Made by a program: the position numbers and the translations under genes | NCBI GenBank assembly: GCA_018806915.1 | Contig: JAGKQI010000059.1 | Location: 620,001-684,000, forward strand | Reading direction: 5' to 3' | DNA: 64,000 nucleotides | Source of the DNA: Phytophthora colocasiae | Lineage: Eukaryota; Oomycota; Peronosporomycetes; Peronosporales; Peronosporaceae | The notes under the pieces: generated by a model | Told to the model about the DNA's origin: nothing | The model's input: only the letters and a program-made list of their open reading frames with translations | Database searches by the model: none | Shown: piece by piece, positions 20,203 to 31,389 of the stretch | Numbering within the stretch: position 1 is the first letter of the stretch | Layout: each line of letters opens with the position of its first letter

Positions 20203-22434
20203 ATGGGTTGCTGTTCTAGCTCCGAACAAGTCGGGATTAAGAATGGAGCTCCGTCGGAAGGTGTCGCTCCAGCCACCTCTCGTAAATGTCGAGACGTGTT
20301 GTGTGTAATATTTTTCGCGGTTTTCTGGGTTGGCATGCTCGCTATCGCTGTCGTCGGCTTCATGCATGGTGAACCTAAGAGACTTCTCTACGGATCGGAC
20401 TACAACGGCACTACTTGTGGTACTGGGAAACACGGAGAGCAACCATTAACATTCTACCCACGTATCACACAAGACTTGCTGGAACAGGCTTCAAACCCGT
20501 CGTTATCCCCCCAAGATTTCTCGTTCTACGGTGTTTGTGTGGCAACCTGTCCAGATCCTGGAACCTACCTCTGCAACTACGAAGTAGAGGCTGAAATTCA
20601 AAGCGATACGTCACTAACTACTGACGAACAGCGCGAAGCCGAACGGAAATCCAGGGCGACAGACTTCCTTGTTCTACCCAGTGCGAAAAAGTGTTGGCTG
20701 GTTCCTTTACCGAGTGAGCAGGTTTTTTATCGTTGCCTTCAGATAACGGAGTCGAACTCAACTTCAGTGGAGAAGTGTGTGGTTCCAGGTGATGAACCTG
20801 ACTACTACGACGACGTTAATGGCGTCCAAGTGCCGAACGACAAGTGCGAGATCAAACGAGTGGTAACCACTTCGGAGTCAGTAGAACCGGCACAGGATAA
20901 CCCACTTTATTCTACACTTCAAACCGCTGGTGCTACCGTTGGACGCGTCATTGGAGACTTGCAGGAGACGTGGCCTGTATTTCTCATCTGTGGTGGTGTA
21001 TTGGCGCTCATATTGGGGTTTGCATTCGTGATTCTACTGCGGTTTTGTGCCGGTTGTATTGTGTGGGTTACGCTGTGGAGTTTCGTACTGCTCTTGCTTC
21101 TGTTTGCACTGATGCTGAGCACTAAGGGAGGCCTTATCGGTAGTTCAGATCTCAGTGCATTAACATCCGAGATCGCTTCGGCAGCAGCTACAGCAGGAGT
21201 TGATTCCTCAGGGTTGAACACAACCGAGGTCGTACTACCCCAGACACTACAAGCCAGTCAAGACAAACAAAAGGCGTACGCTGTGGCAGCTTATGTAGCG
21301 TATGCACTGGCCGGTATCGCTCTGTTGCTGGTTTGCTTCTTCCAGAAGAAGATCCGTATTGCAGTTGGCATCGTGAAGGAGGCGTCCAGAGCATTACAGA
21401 ACCTCCCATTGCTCGTTTTGTTCCCTATTATCCCGTTCGTCATGTTGCTGATACTCTTCGCTTATGCTGCAATTGTCGGTGCGTACATCTACAGCTCAGG
21501 CGAAATGCAGTTGTCTTCACTTGCAGGTGAATTAGCCGAAGGAACCGGCCAAACAGTTTCAACTGATGCGACTACGACGTTGAACAAGGTGAGCCCAGAC
21601 CAGACCATGAAGATCCTCGTAGCGTACCATTTCTTCGGCTTTTTGTGGACAGCCCAACTGATTAATGCTATCAGTATGTGTACGATTGCTGGTGCTGTGA
21701 GTCGGTACTACTGGAGTCGCAACAAAACGAGCGAGGAAATGGGGCGGTTCCCCGTATTGGCCTCATTCAAGAACTGTTTCCGCTACCATTTCGGATCGCT
21801 GGCATTTGGGGCTTTCATTATCGCAGTGGTTCAGTTTATCCGCGCTGCACTGCTGTACCTCGACCATCAGACTCAAGACCTACAGAAGTCTAACATCGTA
21901 TTGAAAGTGGTCATGAAAGTGGTGCAATGTTGCTTATGGTGTCTAGAGAAGTGCCTGCGGTTCCTATCCAAGAACGCGTACATCCTCATCGCCATGAAGG
22001 GCCACAGCTTCTGTTCGTCGGCCAAAGATGCATTCAAGATCCTACTGAGTAATATTGCCCAAGTGGGGGCTGTATCCACCGTCACCTTTCTGCTCTTAGG
22101 AGCTGGTAAAGTGGCTGTGGCGCTCAGTTGTGCCATTGTGACATTCGTCTATTTGGAGAAGAACAGCCAGGACTATGGTGTTGGTGGCGTTCACGAACTG
22201 TCGTCGCCTATGGCCCCTATCATACTTTCTCTGGTTTTAGGCTGGTTTGTGGCTTCGACACTGCTTGGAGTCTACGAAATGGCAATCGACACAATCCTAT
22301 TATGTTTCTGCGAGGACAAAGAGGTTAACAAAGCCTCGGGGCAGTATTTCATGAGCGATTCTTTAAAAAAGTTTGTAGCTAGTGTCCCAGTGGACCACAA
22401 GCCAGAGGCACCAGTCACCGACGCACAAGACTGA
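20203..22434 (+). CDS. Choline transporter-like protein (SLC44/CTL family)
   Basis: 743-residue multi-pass membrane protein encoded without introns. The chosen ATG at 20203 gives MGCCSS, an N-myristoylation and palmitoylation-type start also found in other CTL proteins, while the open frame upstream runs back into the NLP gene. Features: first membrane helix about residues 28-50; a large cysteine-rich extracellular loop (VCVATCPDPGTYLC region); then about nine helices in the second half; and the family signature near the C-terminus (LLCFCEDKEVN..GQYFMSDSLK). CTLs carry choline or related amines across plasma or organelle membranes. It begins 207 bp after NLP copy 2 on the same strand; no functional link is implied. 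Confidence 0.88.
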   Translation: MGCCSSSEQVGIKNGAPSEGVAPATSRKCRDVLCVIFFAVFWVGMLAIAVVGFMHGEPKRLLYGSDYNGTTCGTGKHGEQPLTFYPRITQDLLEQASNPSLSPQDFSFYGVCVATCPDPGTYLCNYEVEAEIQSDTSLTTDEQREAERKSRATDFLVLPSAKKCWLVPLPSEQVFYRCLQITESNSTSVEKCVVPGDEPDYYDDVNGVQVPNDKCEIKRVVTTSESVEPAQDNPLYSTLQTAGATVGRVIGDLQETWPVFLICGGVLALILGFAFVILLRFCAGCIVWVTLWSFVLLLLLFALMLSTKGGLIGSSDLSALTSEIASAAATAGVDSSGLNTTEVVLPQTLQASQDKQKAYAVAAYVAYALAGIALLLVCFFQKKIRIAVGIVKEASRALQNLPLLVLFPIIPFVMLLILFAYAAIVGAYIYSSGEMQLSSLAGELAEGTGQTVSTDATTTLNKVSPDQTMKILVAYHFFGFLWTAQLINAISMCTIAGAVSRYYWSRNKTSEEMGRFPVLASFKNCFRYHFGSLAFGAFIIAVVQFIRAALLYLDHQTQDLQKSNIVLKVVMKVVQCCLWCLEKCLRFLSKNAYILIAMKGHSFCSSAKDAFKILLSNIAQVGAVSTVTFLLLGAGKVAVALSCAIVTFVYLEKNSQDYGVGGVHELSSPMAPIILSLVLGWFVASTLLGVYEMAIDTILLCFCEDKEVNKASGQYFMSDSLKKFVASVPVDHKPEAPVTDAQD

Positions 22435-22549
22435 CAAGTTCTAGTTGATTCCTCATATACGTGTGCTGATTAAAAAAAACGACTTTTGACTGAATAAGTA
22501 TGAAAGAATATGATTCGTTAAAAAATAATAAGGTGTCAAGGTGTCAAGG

Positions 22550-24482
22550 ATGGCGTTCCTAATGCGCGGACGTCGCGTTGAGCTGCTTGTGGTGGCGACT
22601 ATGACTACGTATCTGTTCATTTGTCCCTTTGCCAAGGTGGAGGAGAGCTTCAACCTGCAGGCAATGCATGATCTGCTGGTGTTCGGGGCGAAGAACGTGG
22701 CGAAATTCGACCATTTGGAGTTCCCCGGGGTAGTACCCCGCACGTTTTTGGGCTCTTTGGCTGTGGCAGGGATCAGTCACCCCTTCGCGTGGGCTATACA
22801 AACGTTTGGATTGCAAAAATTCTGGCTGCAACTGGTGACGCGGTGGGTTTTGGGACTCCTGACACTTAGGGGTCTCGTATTTTTCAGCGATGGCGTTGGG
22901 ATGCGCTTCGGACGGGACGTTAGCAGGTTTCTGCTGTTGATCTGTAGCTGCCAATTTCATTTACTCTTCTATATGACACGCACGTTGCCCAATGTGTATG
23001 CACTGGTGAGTACGTGGAGGTTTTGACGAAAACTGTAGTTTTCTAACGTTGTAGTTCTTGTAGGCGTTGGTGCTGTTTGCATTGGGTTTCTGGCTTCGGG
23101 TATGAACTTGAATGTAGTTTTTTACCACCAGCTAATACTGACTTTCAACTGTAGGGCAAGTGGCAGCGCTGTGTGTACCTGTTCACTTTCGCGACGGTAG
23201 TGTTCAGAGGAGATACCGTCGTGCTTTTTGCTCCATTGATACTTCAAATGTTGCTATCACGAAGAGTTTCCTTCTTCACGATGGTTTGGTGGGGACTCTC
23301 AGCGGGTGTTGTATCCTTGGCCACGACAATTATTGTAGACTCCTACTTTTGGCAACGCTGGCTCTGGCCTGAGGGTGAAGTGCTGTGGTTCAACACAGTG
23401 CAGAACAAGAGCAGTGAATGGGGAGTGAGTCCGCCATTGTGGTATTTTACTTCTGCTCTGCCGCGTGCTTTGCAATTGACAGCGTTGCTCATCCCATTGG
23501 GTCTCAGGTTCGTGCCCAGCATCTTGAACGTTTTTGTTAAAGTGTGGACTACCAACTCAATACTCAAATTTCAATGTTTTGTATTTCAGCACACTGCTTC
23601 CGACGCTCTTGAAAAGTCGTTCACTACACGATATCGCGTGGGCTTTCAAAACTGCGCCGATTCTAGACTGGAGCGTGCTGTCACTGGCGTGGCCTGTGTT
23701 CGTCTACCTGGGACTTTACTCGTTTTTGCCGCACAAGGAGCTACGATTTATCTTCAACGCAATCCCTGTCTTGAATATGGTGTCCGCAGTGGGATTGGCA
23801 AAATTGTATCGGAGCAGAAGCAAGGTACAGCAATTACTTAAAAAAAGTGTATTGATCTCGACACTTATCCTAACAGTTGTGTAATCTTTCTTTTTTGTAG
23901 GCGTTTCTATTCTTCGTTGGGGGCGTAGCTTGTCTATTTGTCTCGATTCTAGGCACCATTTTCCTGCTTACAGCTGCCAACGCCAACTACCCGGGTAAGT
24001 TATCCTATATTTTATTTTATTTGCTGAGAATGTTCTGAAATTTTACTATGTGCCTAGGTGGTGAGGCCTTTGAGCGCTTGCATCAAATTGCCGCAAATGA
24101 TCGTGATTTGCCTCGTAGTGTGCACATTGACGTTCCGGCAGCCATGACTGGTGTATCTCGTTTCGGAGAAGAGTTTTCGGCGTGGAGGTTCGAGCAACTT
24201 CCTTGAAATATTGCCATTGCTTAAAGCTTGCTTACATTTATTTGACTTTTGTTGTCAAGCAGATATTCTAAAGACGAGTCGGTGACTACGGTCGAGCAAC
24301 TGGTACAGTTCGACTATTTGCTGACGGCCAAGGACCCGACACTGCTGGAAGACGATTTCCAGTACATTGCAGGCTTTAAAGCCTTTGCAGGTGTCGGAAT
24401 TGTTGACCACCGGATCACTCTCAAAACGAAGAAGACTGTTTTCCTGATGCGTAACCGCAACATCACACCTGGCCAGGAGTAG
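22550..24482 (+). CDS. ALG12: ALG12, dolichyl-P-mannose:Man7GlcNAc2-PP-dolichol alpha-1,6-mannosyltransferase
   Basis: GT22 family enzyme of the ER membrane that adds the eighth mannose to the lipid-linked N-glycan precursor. The family signatures PFAKVEESFNLQAMHDLL and FDHLEFPGVVPRTFLG lie near the N-terminus, with SFLPHKELRFI and HIDVPAAMTGVSRFGE further on. Seven exons join in frame with GT..AG introns: 22550-23005, 23064-23099, 23155-23507, 23590-23824, 23901-23994, 24058-24187, 24263-24482, giving 507 residues, normal for the family. Exon 2 is only 36 nt. The start is ATG 22550; GTG 22541 is in frame but not used. Gene intact. Confidence 0.92.
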
Positions 24483-25520
24483 ATTAGCTCCTTTGGTGAC
24501 AAAGATACACCGGTACTTCAAGTAATTGCGATGATGATCGCCAGAAGTTTTGGTGAATTCAACAGAAGTTTTGATGAATTCAAATACGCTCTGACAACGT
24601 CATGTAATCAACGTCACATCTACATGGCAGACTATGGTAGATGTAGATTTCGGAGAGGTACATGTACTACACCGTACAAACACGAATTAGTCGTGCTAAG
24701 TAAGATCCGACTGATGAAAACTGTTTACTGCTATGACAAGCCCTCAAGTTTAAAAGAAACATTCACAACCAAACTACTTGAAGTATAAAGCAACACTCTT
24801 GGGTACTGTTACACTGAGTGCTCGTAGAAACTAAAAAAATGAATTACCCTACCACGGCGCAAGTGGAACGTTTTGAAGCACATGGTGGAATATACCATAC
24901 GAATCAAATCACCGCCTCGATCACTTGAATGTGCTCGTCTGCTTAACTTTCAAGCCTGTAAGACAACATGTGATGCAGTATGTATGGGGTGCACAGTGCC
25001 GTTGCTTGGATCGCAGATCAAAGCAAGCGACATATTTAGGCTGTACCGCCAATTGACTCAAGTGTTGTTGCCTCGCTCAGAGGTTAGAACTTCGACACGG
25101 CATGTGGAGTACAAACAGACAAAGGCATTATTTTCTTCCCAAATCTTCGGCACTGCCGAATCGGCAGAATGACTGGAATGTACTACTACAACCGAGTAGT
25201 TTCTCACCCTGGTTACACTCGGATGCCCTCCCAATATCTATTACTGCGAAGATGTCTGGTTTCAGTGGTGCATGATGTCCTATTACGATTGTTCTTTGGA
25301 GACCTTATTGTCACGGCTGTAATTCCTGAAAAGACTAAACCCAACGATTTCACCCACTTTTGGTTTTCCATCCGTGAGACCCGACGATGGTGGGGAAGTA
25401 GTTACATGTAGCTTTGAATACAGAAAAGAACGTCGAATTGCTATTCGAATCGTTAAACTAAGTTTCTCCAAAAACCTTCACTTGATTCAAATGTCCACAC
25501 GTATGTTTTTTTTACGACAA
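24483..25520. other. Intergenic region, no gene seen
   Basis: Between the convergent ALG12 and cupin-like genes. The open frames at 24531-24788 and 24873-25172 have no recognisable domain, intron signals or composition bias, and I see no repeats. Confidence 0.5.
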
Positions 25521-28091
25521 CTAAGCAAACTTAGCGAGCGTCACGTACCCCACAAAACACAGGAATCGGAGTACATCCCTCGCAGTCTCTTCAGTACGTC
25601 CAGAAACCGTGCCTTGCATTAAATCATCCCTACGAGTGAGTTCTTCCAGTCCAAAAGACTTCCCCCCACGACTGCGAAGCCACTCCACGAACTTTGACTG
25701 CTCCAGCGAGCAATGACAACGAACGTGAAGGTGCAACTTGAAGTCCTGGCTGCCAGATGCCACGTCAATACTGTACGTTTGTTTTCTGGAGCTCGTTGTC
25801 GCTAATGTCTGATGGCGCTTTGGTGATGGTTTCGGTGTCTTTTTCAATGCTTGATGCGTACTTGGATACTCTTCACCTCGATTTCCCTCTTTTACACCTC
25901 GGTGTGGGATTTTATCCGCTCTCAGCAGCAGAGCAACGGGGTTTACACGATATTTGGCGTCTTTAAAAATCTTCTCACGTTTCAGCTTAAATTTTGGATT
26001 CGTCAGGTCCACTTCGATACTCCGAGTGGCCGGTAACTTGCTCACATCACGAATGAGGCCATGAGAAATCAAATCCTGCAGGTCGTCTGTGCAGAGATAC
26101 TCCGGTACTAGATCTCTTCCCTCCAACTTTGTCATCTCATTACTGAGAGACAGCATACAGTTTTGTAAGTGGCAGCGCATTGCCTTGATTTGATCTCGAT
26201 TACCCGCTTGGATCTGGATTCTCTTTCGAGCTTGTTTGTCGTCAGAGGCCAATTGCTTCAATGCTAATAACATCAACTCCTCACACGTCATGGAAGACAA
26301 CTCCACCTCCATCCACAAGGAGTTTTCACCTTTCGTTGTCGCTTGAAACCACACACTTGCGGGTACATATGCTACTGATCCAGGCTTTAGTGTGTGCTCA
26401 AACACTCCATCGTTCCCACTTCTTTCTTCATCGAAAACTCTTAAGTCATCACGTGGTGGCAATAAAAAACCTTCCCTTCCTGTCCGCCCAGCAGTCAAAC
26501 CATAGACCTTAGCCGCCAATTGATCCATTTCCTCCTGGATCCACGTCTCCGGTTCGAAATTCGCAAGCGGATAGTCAACTTCCCCTTTTATCAGCTTCCA
26601 CGTCATCTCCCCTCTCAACAGGAATACCACCGTCTCCGTTTGTCGGAACCGCCAATCCAGTCCAATACCAACTCTAGGACAGCTCACTAAGTTGGCTGTG
26701 TGCTGGTTCATCGCGTACTCAAGCCCTAGTTCTTTCGCTAAGGGAGAGATGAACTGTTCTGCAACAGTACGAGGAGCTGGAAAACGAAGGCAATTTCCCT
26801 CCAACGCCCGAGCCTTCGCTTTTGACAACGGAGCTAGTTGATCGTGTCCTGTACAGTATTCAACACCTGGAGTTGCAGTTTGTAGCTGTAGCACTGGCCC
26901 ATCCAACGGGTCCACAGCGTCCAACAAATCCACCACCACCAAATGCCGCAGACCAGTGACGTCGTTCTTAACAATGGGGTCAAGTCGACTGATAGGAGCG
27001 TCACCTGCAAATGGAGTAGACGCAAAAGCGCCTTGGACCTTCGCAGCTAAATCTTCAGTCCCCATCAACTGCACCAAAGTCATCCCAGAGCTCGTATTTA
27101 CGCGATTCAAAACAGGAACCGGCAACTTGACATCTTTCTGGACAACTTCCTCCTTTTGAGCATCAGTTAGCTGCTGAGTTCGTAGCACGGGGCAGGACTT
27201 TAAATGTCTCGTTGCATTGCCAGGTGAATCTTTTATCTCCTTGCCACAGTGATTGCACGAAATAATGGATGGAAGATTGATAAAGTGAGTCAAAATCTCA
27301 GTCCCATCGGCTAGCTGTGGCACCGCACAGGTAGCACTCGGAGCTTCGTGCTGGATTTGAGAAGATCGACGTGATTTCGAAGACCGATTGCCGCCTGACT
27401 TGTTGCGTTTGGGAGGTGTCTTCCTCTTCTTGGAAGCCGAGCGCTTTGGTTTCTTCGGGGTGACCGGTGTATTCACTTGAGTAGGCTTCGGACTGGTATC
27501 AGGTGTAGCTACTGCAGGCATAAGAGCGCTAGGAGTTGGACCCTGCGACTTGCTCTTGGCTGCAGGAACTTGCGTAGCTTCTTCAAGGTATTTGGTCGCT
27601 TCTTCGGCTCTCTCATTGTGTGTTTCTCCACTTGGAGGGGTTTCACTCACGATTTCTTCTCCAACAGAAGGGATCTCCATTTCACAAACAGGATCATCAC
27701 GTGGAGTTGCCGTACTTGAGTTTAAACGAGCAGGTACCGTATCCTTCGTCTTTTCAGCAGCAGGAGATCCAGGTATCTGCTTTTCTTCCTCACCCAGAGA
27801 CACTTCTTTCTCTTCTTCCACTTCACCACTGATATCTTGTCCAAGGACCAGTGTCACAGAGGTTTGCTGCTGGATCACAGTGGTGGTATTTGTGACTGCA
27901 GCCATGAGCTTGTTCGTCTGCAGCATTTCCAAATCCTCTTCTTCAGGTGTGTAGTCGAGGCAGTTGTCCACTTCATACTCTTCGCCTCCTTCTTCCTCGT
28001 CGGTCCTGCAGTAGCCAGCACCAGTGGGAAATGGGAACGTCATGGAAGAAGACGAATCCACTCCAAGTCCACTCGCTGTCATGTTGCTCAT
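25521..28091 (-). CDS. C2HC zinc-finger protein with degenerate JmjC/cupin-like domain
   Basis: 856-residue protein. N-terminus: short helix, then acidic low-complexity sequence; a basic SKKRKTPPKRNKSGG stretch that should act as nuclear signal (about 215-250); a C2HC finger CNHCGKE..H..C near residue 280; then a cupin-like fold around 420-620 (CPRVGIGLDWRFRQTETVVF, LLRGEMTWKL, GSVAYVPASVWFQATT). JmjC-like enzymes bind iron through HxD..H; here the positions read LDW and VWFQ, so the metal ligands seem lost and a binding rather than catalytic role is likely. A C-terminal block of about 60 residues may be a winged-helix-like fold. Start ATG 28091 is the first in frame; an upstream exon spliced at TAG 28136 cannot be excluded. 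A truncated paralog lies at 32341-33129. Confidence 0.7.
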   Translation of the reverse strand: MSNMTASGLGVDSSSSMTFPFPTGAGYCRTDEEEGGEEYEVDNCLDYTPEEEDLEMLQTNKLMAAVTNTTTVIQQQTSVTLVLGQDISGEVEEEKEVSLGEEEKQIPGSPAAEKTKDTVPARLNSSTATPRDDPVCEMEIPSVGEEIVSETPPSGETHNERAEEATKYLEEATQVPAAKSKSQGPTPSALMPAVATPDTSPKPTQVNTPVTPKKPKRSASKKRKTPPKRNKSGGNRSSKSRRSSQIQHEAPSATCAVPQLADGTEILTHFINLPSIISCNHCGKEIKDSPGNATRHLKSCPVLRTQQLTDAQKEEVVQKDVKLPVPVLNRVNTSSGMTLVQLMGTEDLAAKVQGAFASTPFAGDAPISRLDPIVKNDVTGLRHLVVVDLLDAVDPLDGPVLQLQTATPGVEYCTGHDQLAPLSKAKARALEGNCLRFPAPRTVAEQFISPLAKELGLEYAMNQHTANLVSCPRVGIGLDWRFRQTETVVFLLRGEMTWKLIKGEVDYPLANFEPETWIQEEMDQLAAKVYGLTAGRTGREGFLLPPRDDLRVFDEERSGNDGVFEHTLKPGSVAYVPASVWFQATTKGENSLWMEVELSSMTCEELMLLALKQLASDDKQARKRIQIQAGNRDQIKAMRCHLQNCMLSLSNEMTKLEGRDLVPEYLCTDDLQDLISHGLIRDVSKLPATRSIEVDLTNPKFKLKREKIFKDAKYRVNPVALLLRADKIPHRGVKEGNRGEEYPSTHQALKKTPKPSPKRHQTLATTSSRKQTYSIDVASGSQDFKLHLHVRCHCSLEQSKFVEWLRSRGGKSFGLEELTRRDDLMQGTVSGRTEETARDVLRFLCFVGYVTLAKFA

Positions 28092-28267
28092 GGTCCCCTG
28101 TATAGTGTCGATTAGATCTCGCACTGTTCCAAAAGCCTACTGACCCAACACAAACAGCAAACACTTGTGGATTAAGGGACGAGACGCAGAAATGACCACG
28201 AGAGAATCGACAAATCACTCAAACCTTCAACTTTCACGGTTAAATATTGCACCACACCAAAGTCTCG

Positions 28268-30301
28268 TTACTCTTCACTGAATTCCGTCCACTCCATGTC
28301 AAGAACGGCGTAAAGTGCTGACTCCATCTCGGCTTTCGACTCATACAGAGGCAGTTCCACGCGGTTGAAGCACGTGTGAACTTTAGGGAAGCCGCGTGTT
28401 TGGTTCGGCAACGGTCTCAAAGAGAAAGGGCAAATGCGACCATCGTAGCTGGTTAAACCCTTGAAACCCTGCACTGGCACTCGCGATGATCCCGTTGAAA
28501 ACTGGAGGAAACGGGCTCGTTCGTCCTCTGTAAAACCTTGGATCACTTCCCAGAACCAGTCAACGACCATCGGAGTGTCGCTGAAGGATGGAGCAACCAC
28601 TGTGTTGCGCTTCCAGTCGGTCATGTCGATCTCCGGTAAACCGCAGAGCACCAGCTCCAGTTCCTGGTAGTCGAAGACCAGTAGCGCTTCTTGAGGGATG
28701 ATCTCAAACAATCCAAGCGACAGAGCTTGCAACTGAGGAGCGTAGCGGTCTAGCATGAGGTACCTGAGCTTGAGATGGAGAAACTCCAGTTTGTTGGAGT
28801 CCGTCACTGGTTTGTCCCTTCCGTCGGGAACTAAATCGATTGTGATCACTTCGTCGTCAGCACGCAGCTCCGTGACGCAGAACGTGAGCTCCAGAGCGTC
28901 TACGCCGTCGTTATCACGGATCCAAAGCATACTGGTGTACACTTCCGGGTCCACATACTGTAGATCTGAAAATGTTATGGGTGTGCCGAGGAAATGCTTG
29001 AGAATAGGCAGACACAGTCTTGCCTGCATCGTTTGACCTTCCAGCAGTGCGCGACCAAGCAATCTGCCGATACCTCGGAAGTACAACAAGTGATCGGCAG
29101 TGCAGTCCTCAGAATGAGGATTAATAGCCACGGCCTGTGTGTGTCTGTTGCACGTCATAAAGAGCCCAAGTTCATCATCCAACAGTCTACCGAACAAGAT
29201 GGAGAACCATTCACGCTGTAAACCGCCAGCATCAATTCCTGCTTCACCGACGAACTCAATCCGAAGAGGGAAGTGAATGTGCTCGGGTTGGATACCCAGT
29301 AATTGCTCCATACTTTCCACTAGAATGTGTTCACGCTGGACTCGCAACTTGATTCGTCCTTCTTCCCACGGCCTCAACAGCGCTCCCATTCTCTCCAAGA
29401 ACCACGAGTATTTCTTCGGGAACGGCAGTCGAGATACTCTGTCCAGCAGTTCTAGTTCACGAGCAGTAAGTTTATAGCCGCTGATCGTCTCTGCTGCATC
29501 TAGTTGAGAAGCCTCAGCGAACGTAAGACGCCCGACGTCTCCCATAGTGGACGAGCGACGCACCATGTGCGTCACAAAACCCACAGACACCCGTCCGTGT
29601 CCTCCGTTGTTCGCGGCGCCATTCACGACGGTCAGTCTTCTGGCAGCGGCCGCAACGTCCGCTCTGGTCCAGAATGCAGACTCTCCGTCTTCTCCTAGGC
29701 ACCGAACCCACTCCTTGCGTCGTCGAGCGTACTTCTGTCTCGGGTTAAGTGTCGAGAGTCTCAGAGGCCTGAGCGACTGTCTACTGCCCACACTGAGCAC
29801 AGAAGACCGCTGCGTAGATAATGACGGCCTTGTGAGCATCGTTATGGAGCTGGTAGAGCTCAAGCGTTCGTCCCTGCCTGCGATCGAGTGCTTAAGACGT
29901 GGCAGCTCCTCTCGGTCCGAGCCACGACGGTGGTGTTTGCTGTTCTTAGTGCCGCACAACATGCACGTCGGACGGTCCATGGCGTTGCTAAACTCGCACA
30001 CGGAGCACTTCCAGCGCTCTGCCTGGGCCTCTCCTCGCTCTAGATCAAGACGTGTAATTGTCTCCTGTTCCTGTAGTAACATTCTAAGCAGTATGAAGTG
30101 TCAACGCAGGTTAAGAGACTTGTAACTTTGCTTCTAGATGGAGTTAAAGCCTCGCAATAGGACGTACCTGGCCAGAAAGGACTGGGATGCGCCCCGGAGT
30201 TGGTTTCGTGTGCGTAGGAACCATAGTCCACCCGCAAACACGAGCAGAAGCATCAAAGACACCATCGGAAGTAAAACAGACATTGAATCATCAGACTCCA
30301 T
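28268..30301 (-). CDS. Membrane-anchored RanBP2-zinc-finger HECT E3 ubiquitin ligase
   Basis: Two exons, 30301-30168 and 30083-28268, with an 84-bp GTACGT..TAG intron, give 649 residues. Exon 1 encodes a single hydrophobic helix (VLLPMVSLMLLLVFAGGLWF) followed by Arg-rich sequence, so the protein is probably tail-out in a membrane with the rest in the cytosol. Exon 2 starts with a RanBP2-type zinc finger (WKCSVCEFSNAMDRPTCMLC, about 68-88), a feature that often binds ubiquitin, and then a HECT domain from about residue 290 with the catalytic cysteine in HTCFNRVELP, 37 residues from the end. The HECT fold is complete (EFVGEAGIDAGGLQREW, LPNQTRGFPKVHTC). The substrate is unknown. Confidence 0.85.
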
Positions 30302-30430
30302 GAGCTCAACGGTGAATACTGGTCCTTAGACGCAGTACGAAGCCCGCACTGGCGGGAGGAAGGCTCTTTAAGGTGGCCTTGTCGGCTGAACGTTGACTGA
30401 CGGGGCCCAATTACACTATGAGGCCAGCAG

Positions 30431-30886
30431 TTACATGTACTGTTGCACACGCGCGTGTTGTGAGACCGGACTCGGCTCTTTTTCCTCCGCCAGCTGACGG
30501 CAGGCCACCGTGACGTTCTTTTTCGACTCGCGAAGTTGTGGCGATGGTTCTTGGTGGCGGTGTGCTGCGGCTCCATCTGGGCTCAACACGGAGCTGGGGA
30601 CATCCACCGACAAGATTTGGTTGCGAGACGATGGAGGTGACAAGTCTTTGTTGAAAGAGGCTTCGTGATGAAATACTTTAGGAAAGTTGCCTTCCGAATA
30701 CATGCGCTGACTCCCTAACACTTGGAAAATGTATGCTATAGTGTAGCCATCTCCTGGAAGCGTTGACACTGGAAACCCACCTGCTGCTATCTGTATGGTA
30801 CTGTAGCTCTTGGCGATGGCAGGCAGGTGGAAGGGTGCGAGTGCATAAGAAAATGGACGTGCTCGAGGCTTGAGTTGCAGCGCCAT
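30431..30886 (-). CDS. Hypothetical protein
   Basis: Open frame of 151 codons with ATG 30886, upstream of and on the same strand as the HECT ligase gene. It begins MALQLKPRARPFSYALAPF and has no domain I recognise. Internal GT..AG pairs (for example after IQIAAG) would allow alternative exon structures. It may be a small real gene or chance. Confidence 0.3.
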   Translation of the reverse strand: MALQLKPRARPFSYALAPFHLPAIAKSYSTIQIAAGGFPVSTLPGDGYTIAYIFQVLGSQRMYSEGNFPKVFHHEASFNKDLSPPSSRNQILSVDVPSSVLSPDGAAAHRHQEPSPQLRESKKNVTVACRQLAEEKEPSPVSQHARVQQYM

Positions 30887-31118
30887 GACGCTTTATTGCT
30901 TAGTAACGACCAAGACGACTTGAGTCGCCTCATGGATGCAACATTCCGTGAACTTTACTGCAGGTAGTGTTGGCGGCGGATAAAGCAAGACTTCTTTCCA
31001 CAAAATGCTGCGTTACGAGCTTTCTCCAGTTGATTCATTCAGTCAGGTGGGACCTTGCCCAAGCTTTAATCAGAAACGACTTTAAAAACAGTTTGGAAAC
31101 CAACTACGAGTGATCGTA

Positions 31119-31197
31119 AATTGTGTTTTTTCCTTGAGATGCAAGTCGTGAAGAAGTTCTTCTTCACGACTTGCATCTCAAGGAAAAAAACACAATT
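31119..31197. repeat. Near-perfect hairpin, 38-39 bp arms
   Basis: AATTGTGTTTTTTCCTTGAG and the following bases up to GAAG are repeated as the reverse complement with a two-base centre and a single-base bulge in the A/T run. It lies about 190 bp past the stop of the RxLR-like gene on the minus strand. There is no obvious target duplication. Confidence 0.9.
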
Positions 31198-31389
31198 CAG
31201 AAGAACCATCAATCAGCCCCATTCAGCATCAACAATGTTACGGTACATGAACTCCTATACTTCAAGAACAAATCGTGTTGCCATGCTATCACTTGACATT
31301 TATTTTCAAGAAACTCTCTCTCCAAATAGTTATGCTTTACTGAAACCGTAGCTCAAGTAAAGTAAGCTTAGCTGCATTCAAGACTAGGC

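Noticed and set aside
22541..23026. ALG12 as a short 161-residue protein
   Set aside because: The first exon continues through a GTGAGT donor into six more exons that complete the family length.
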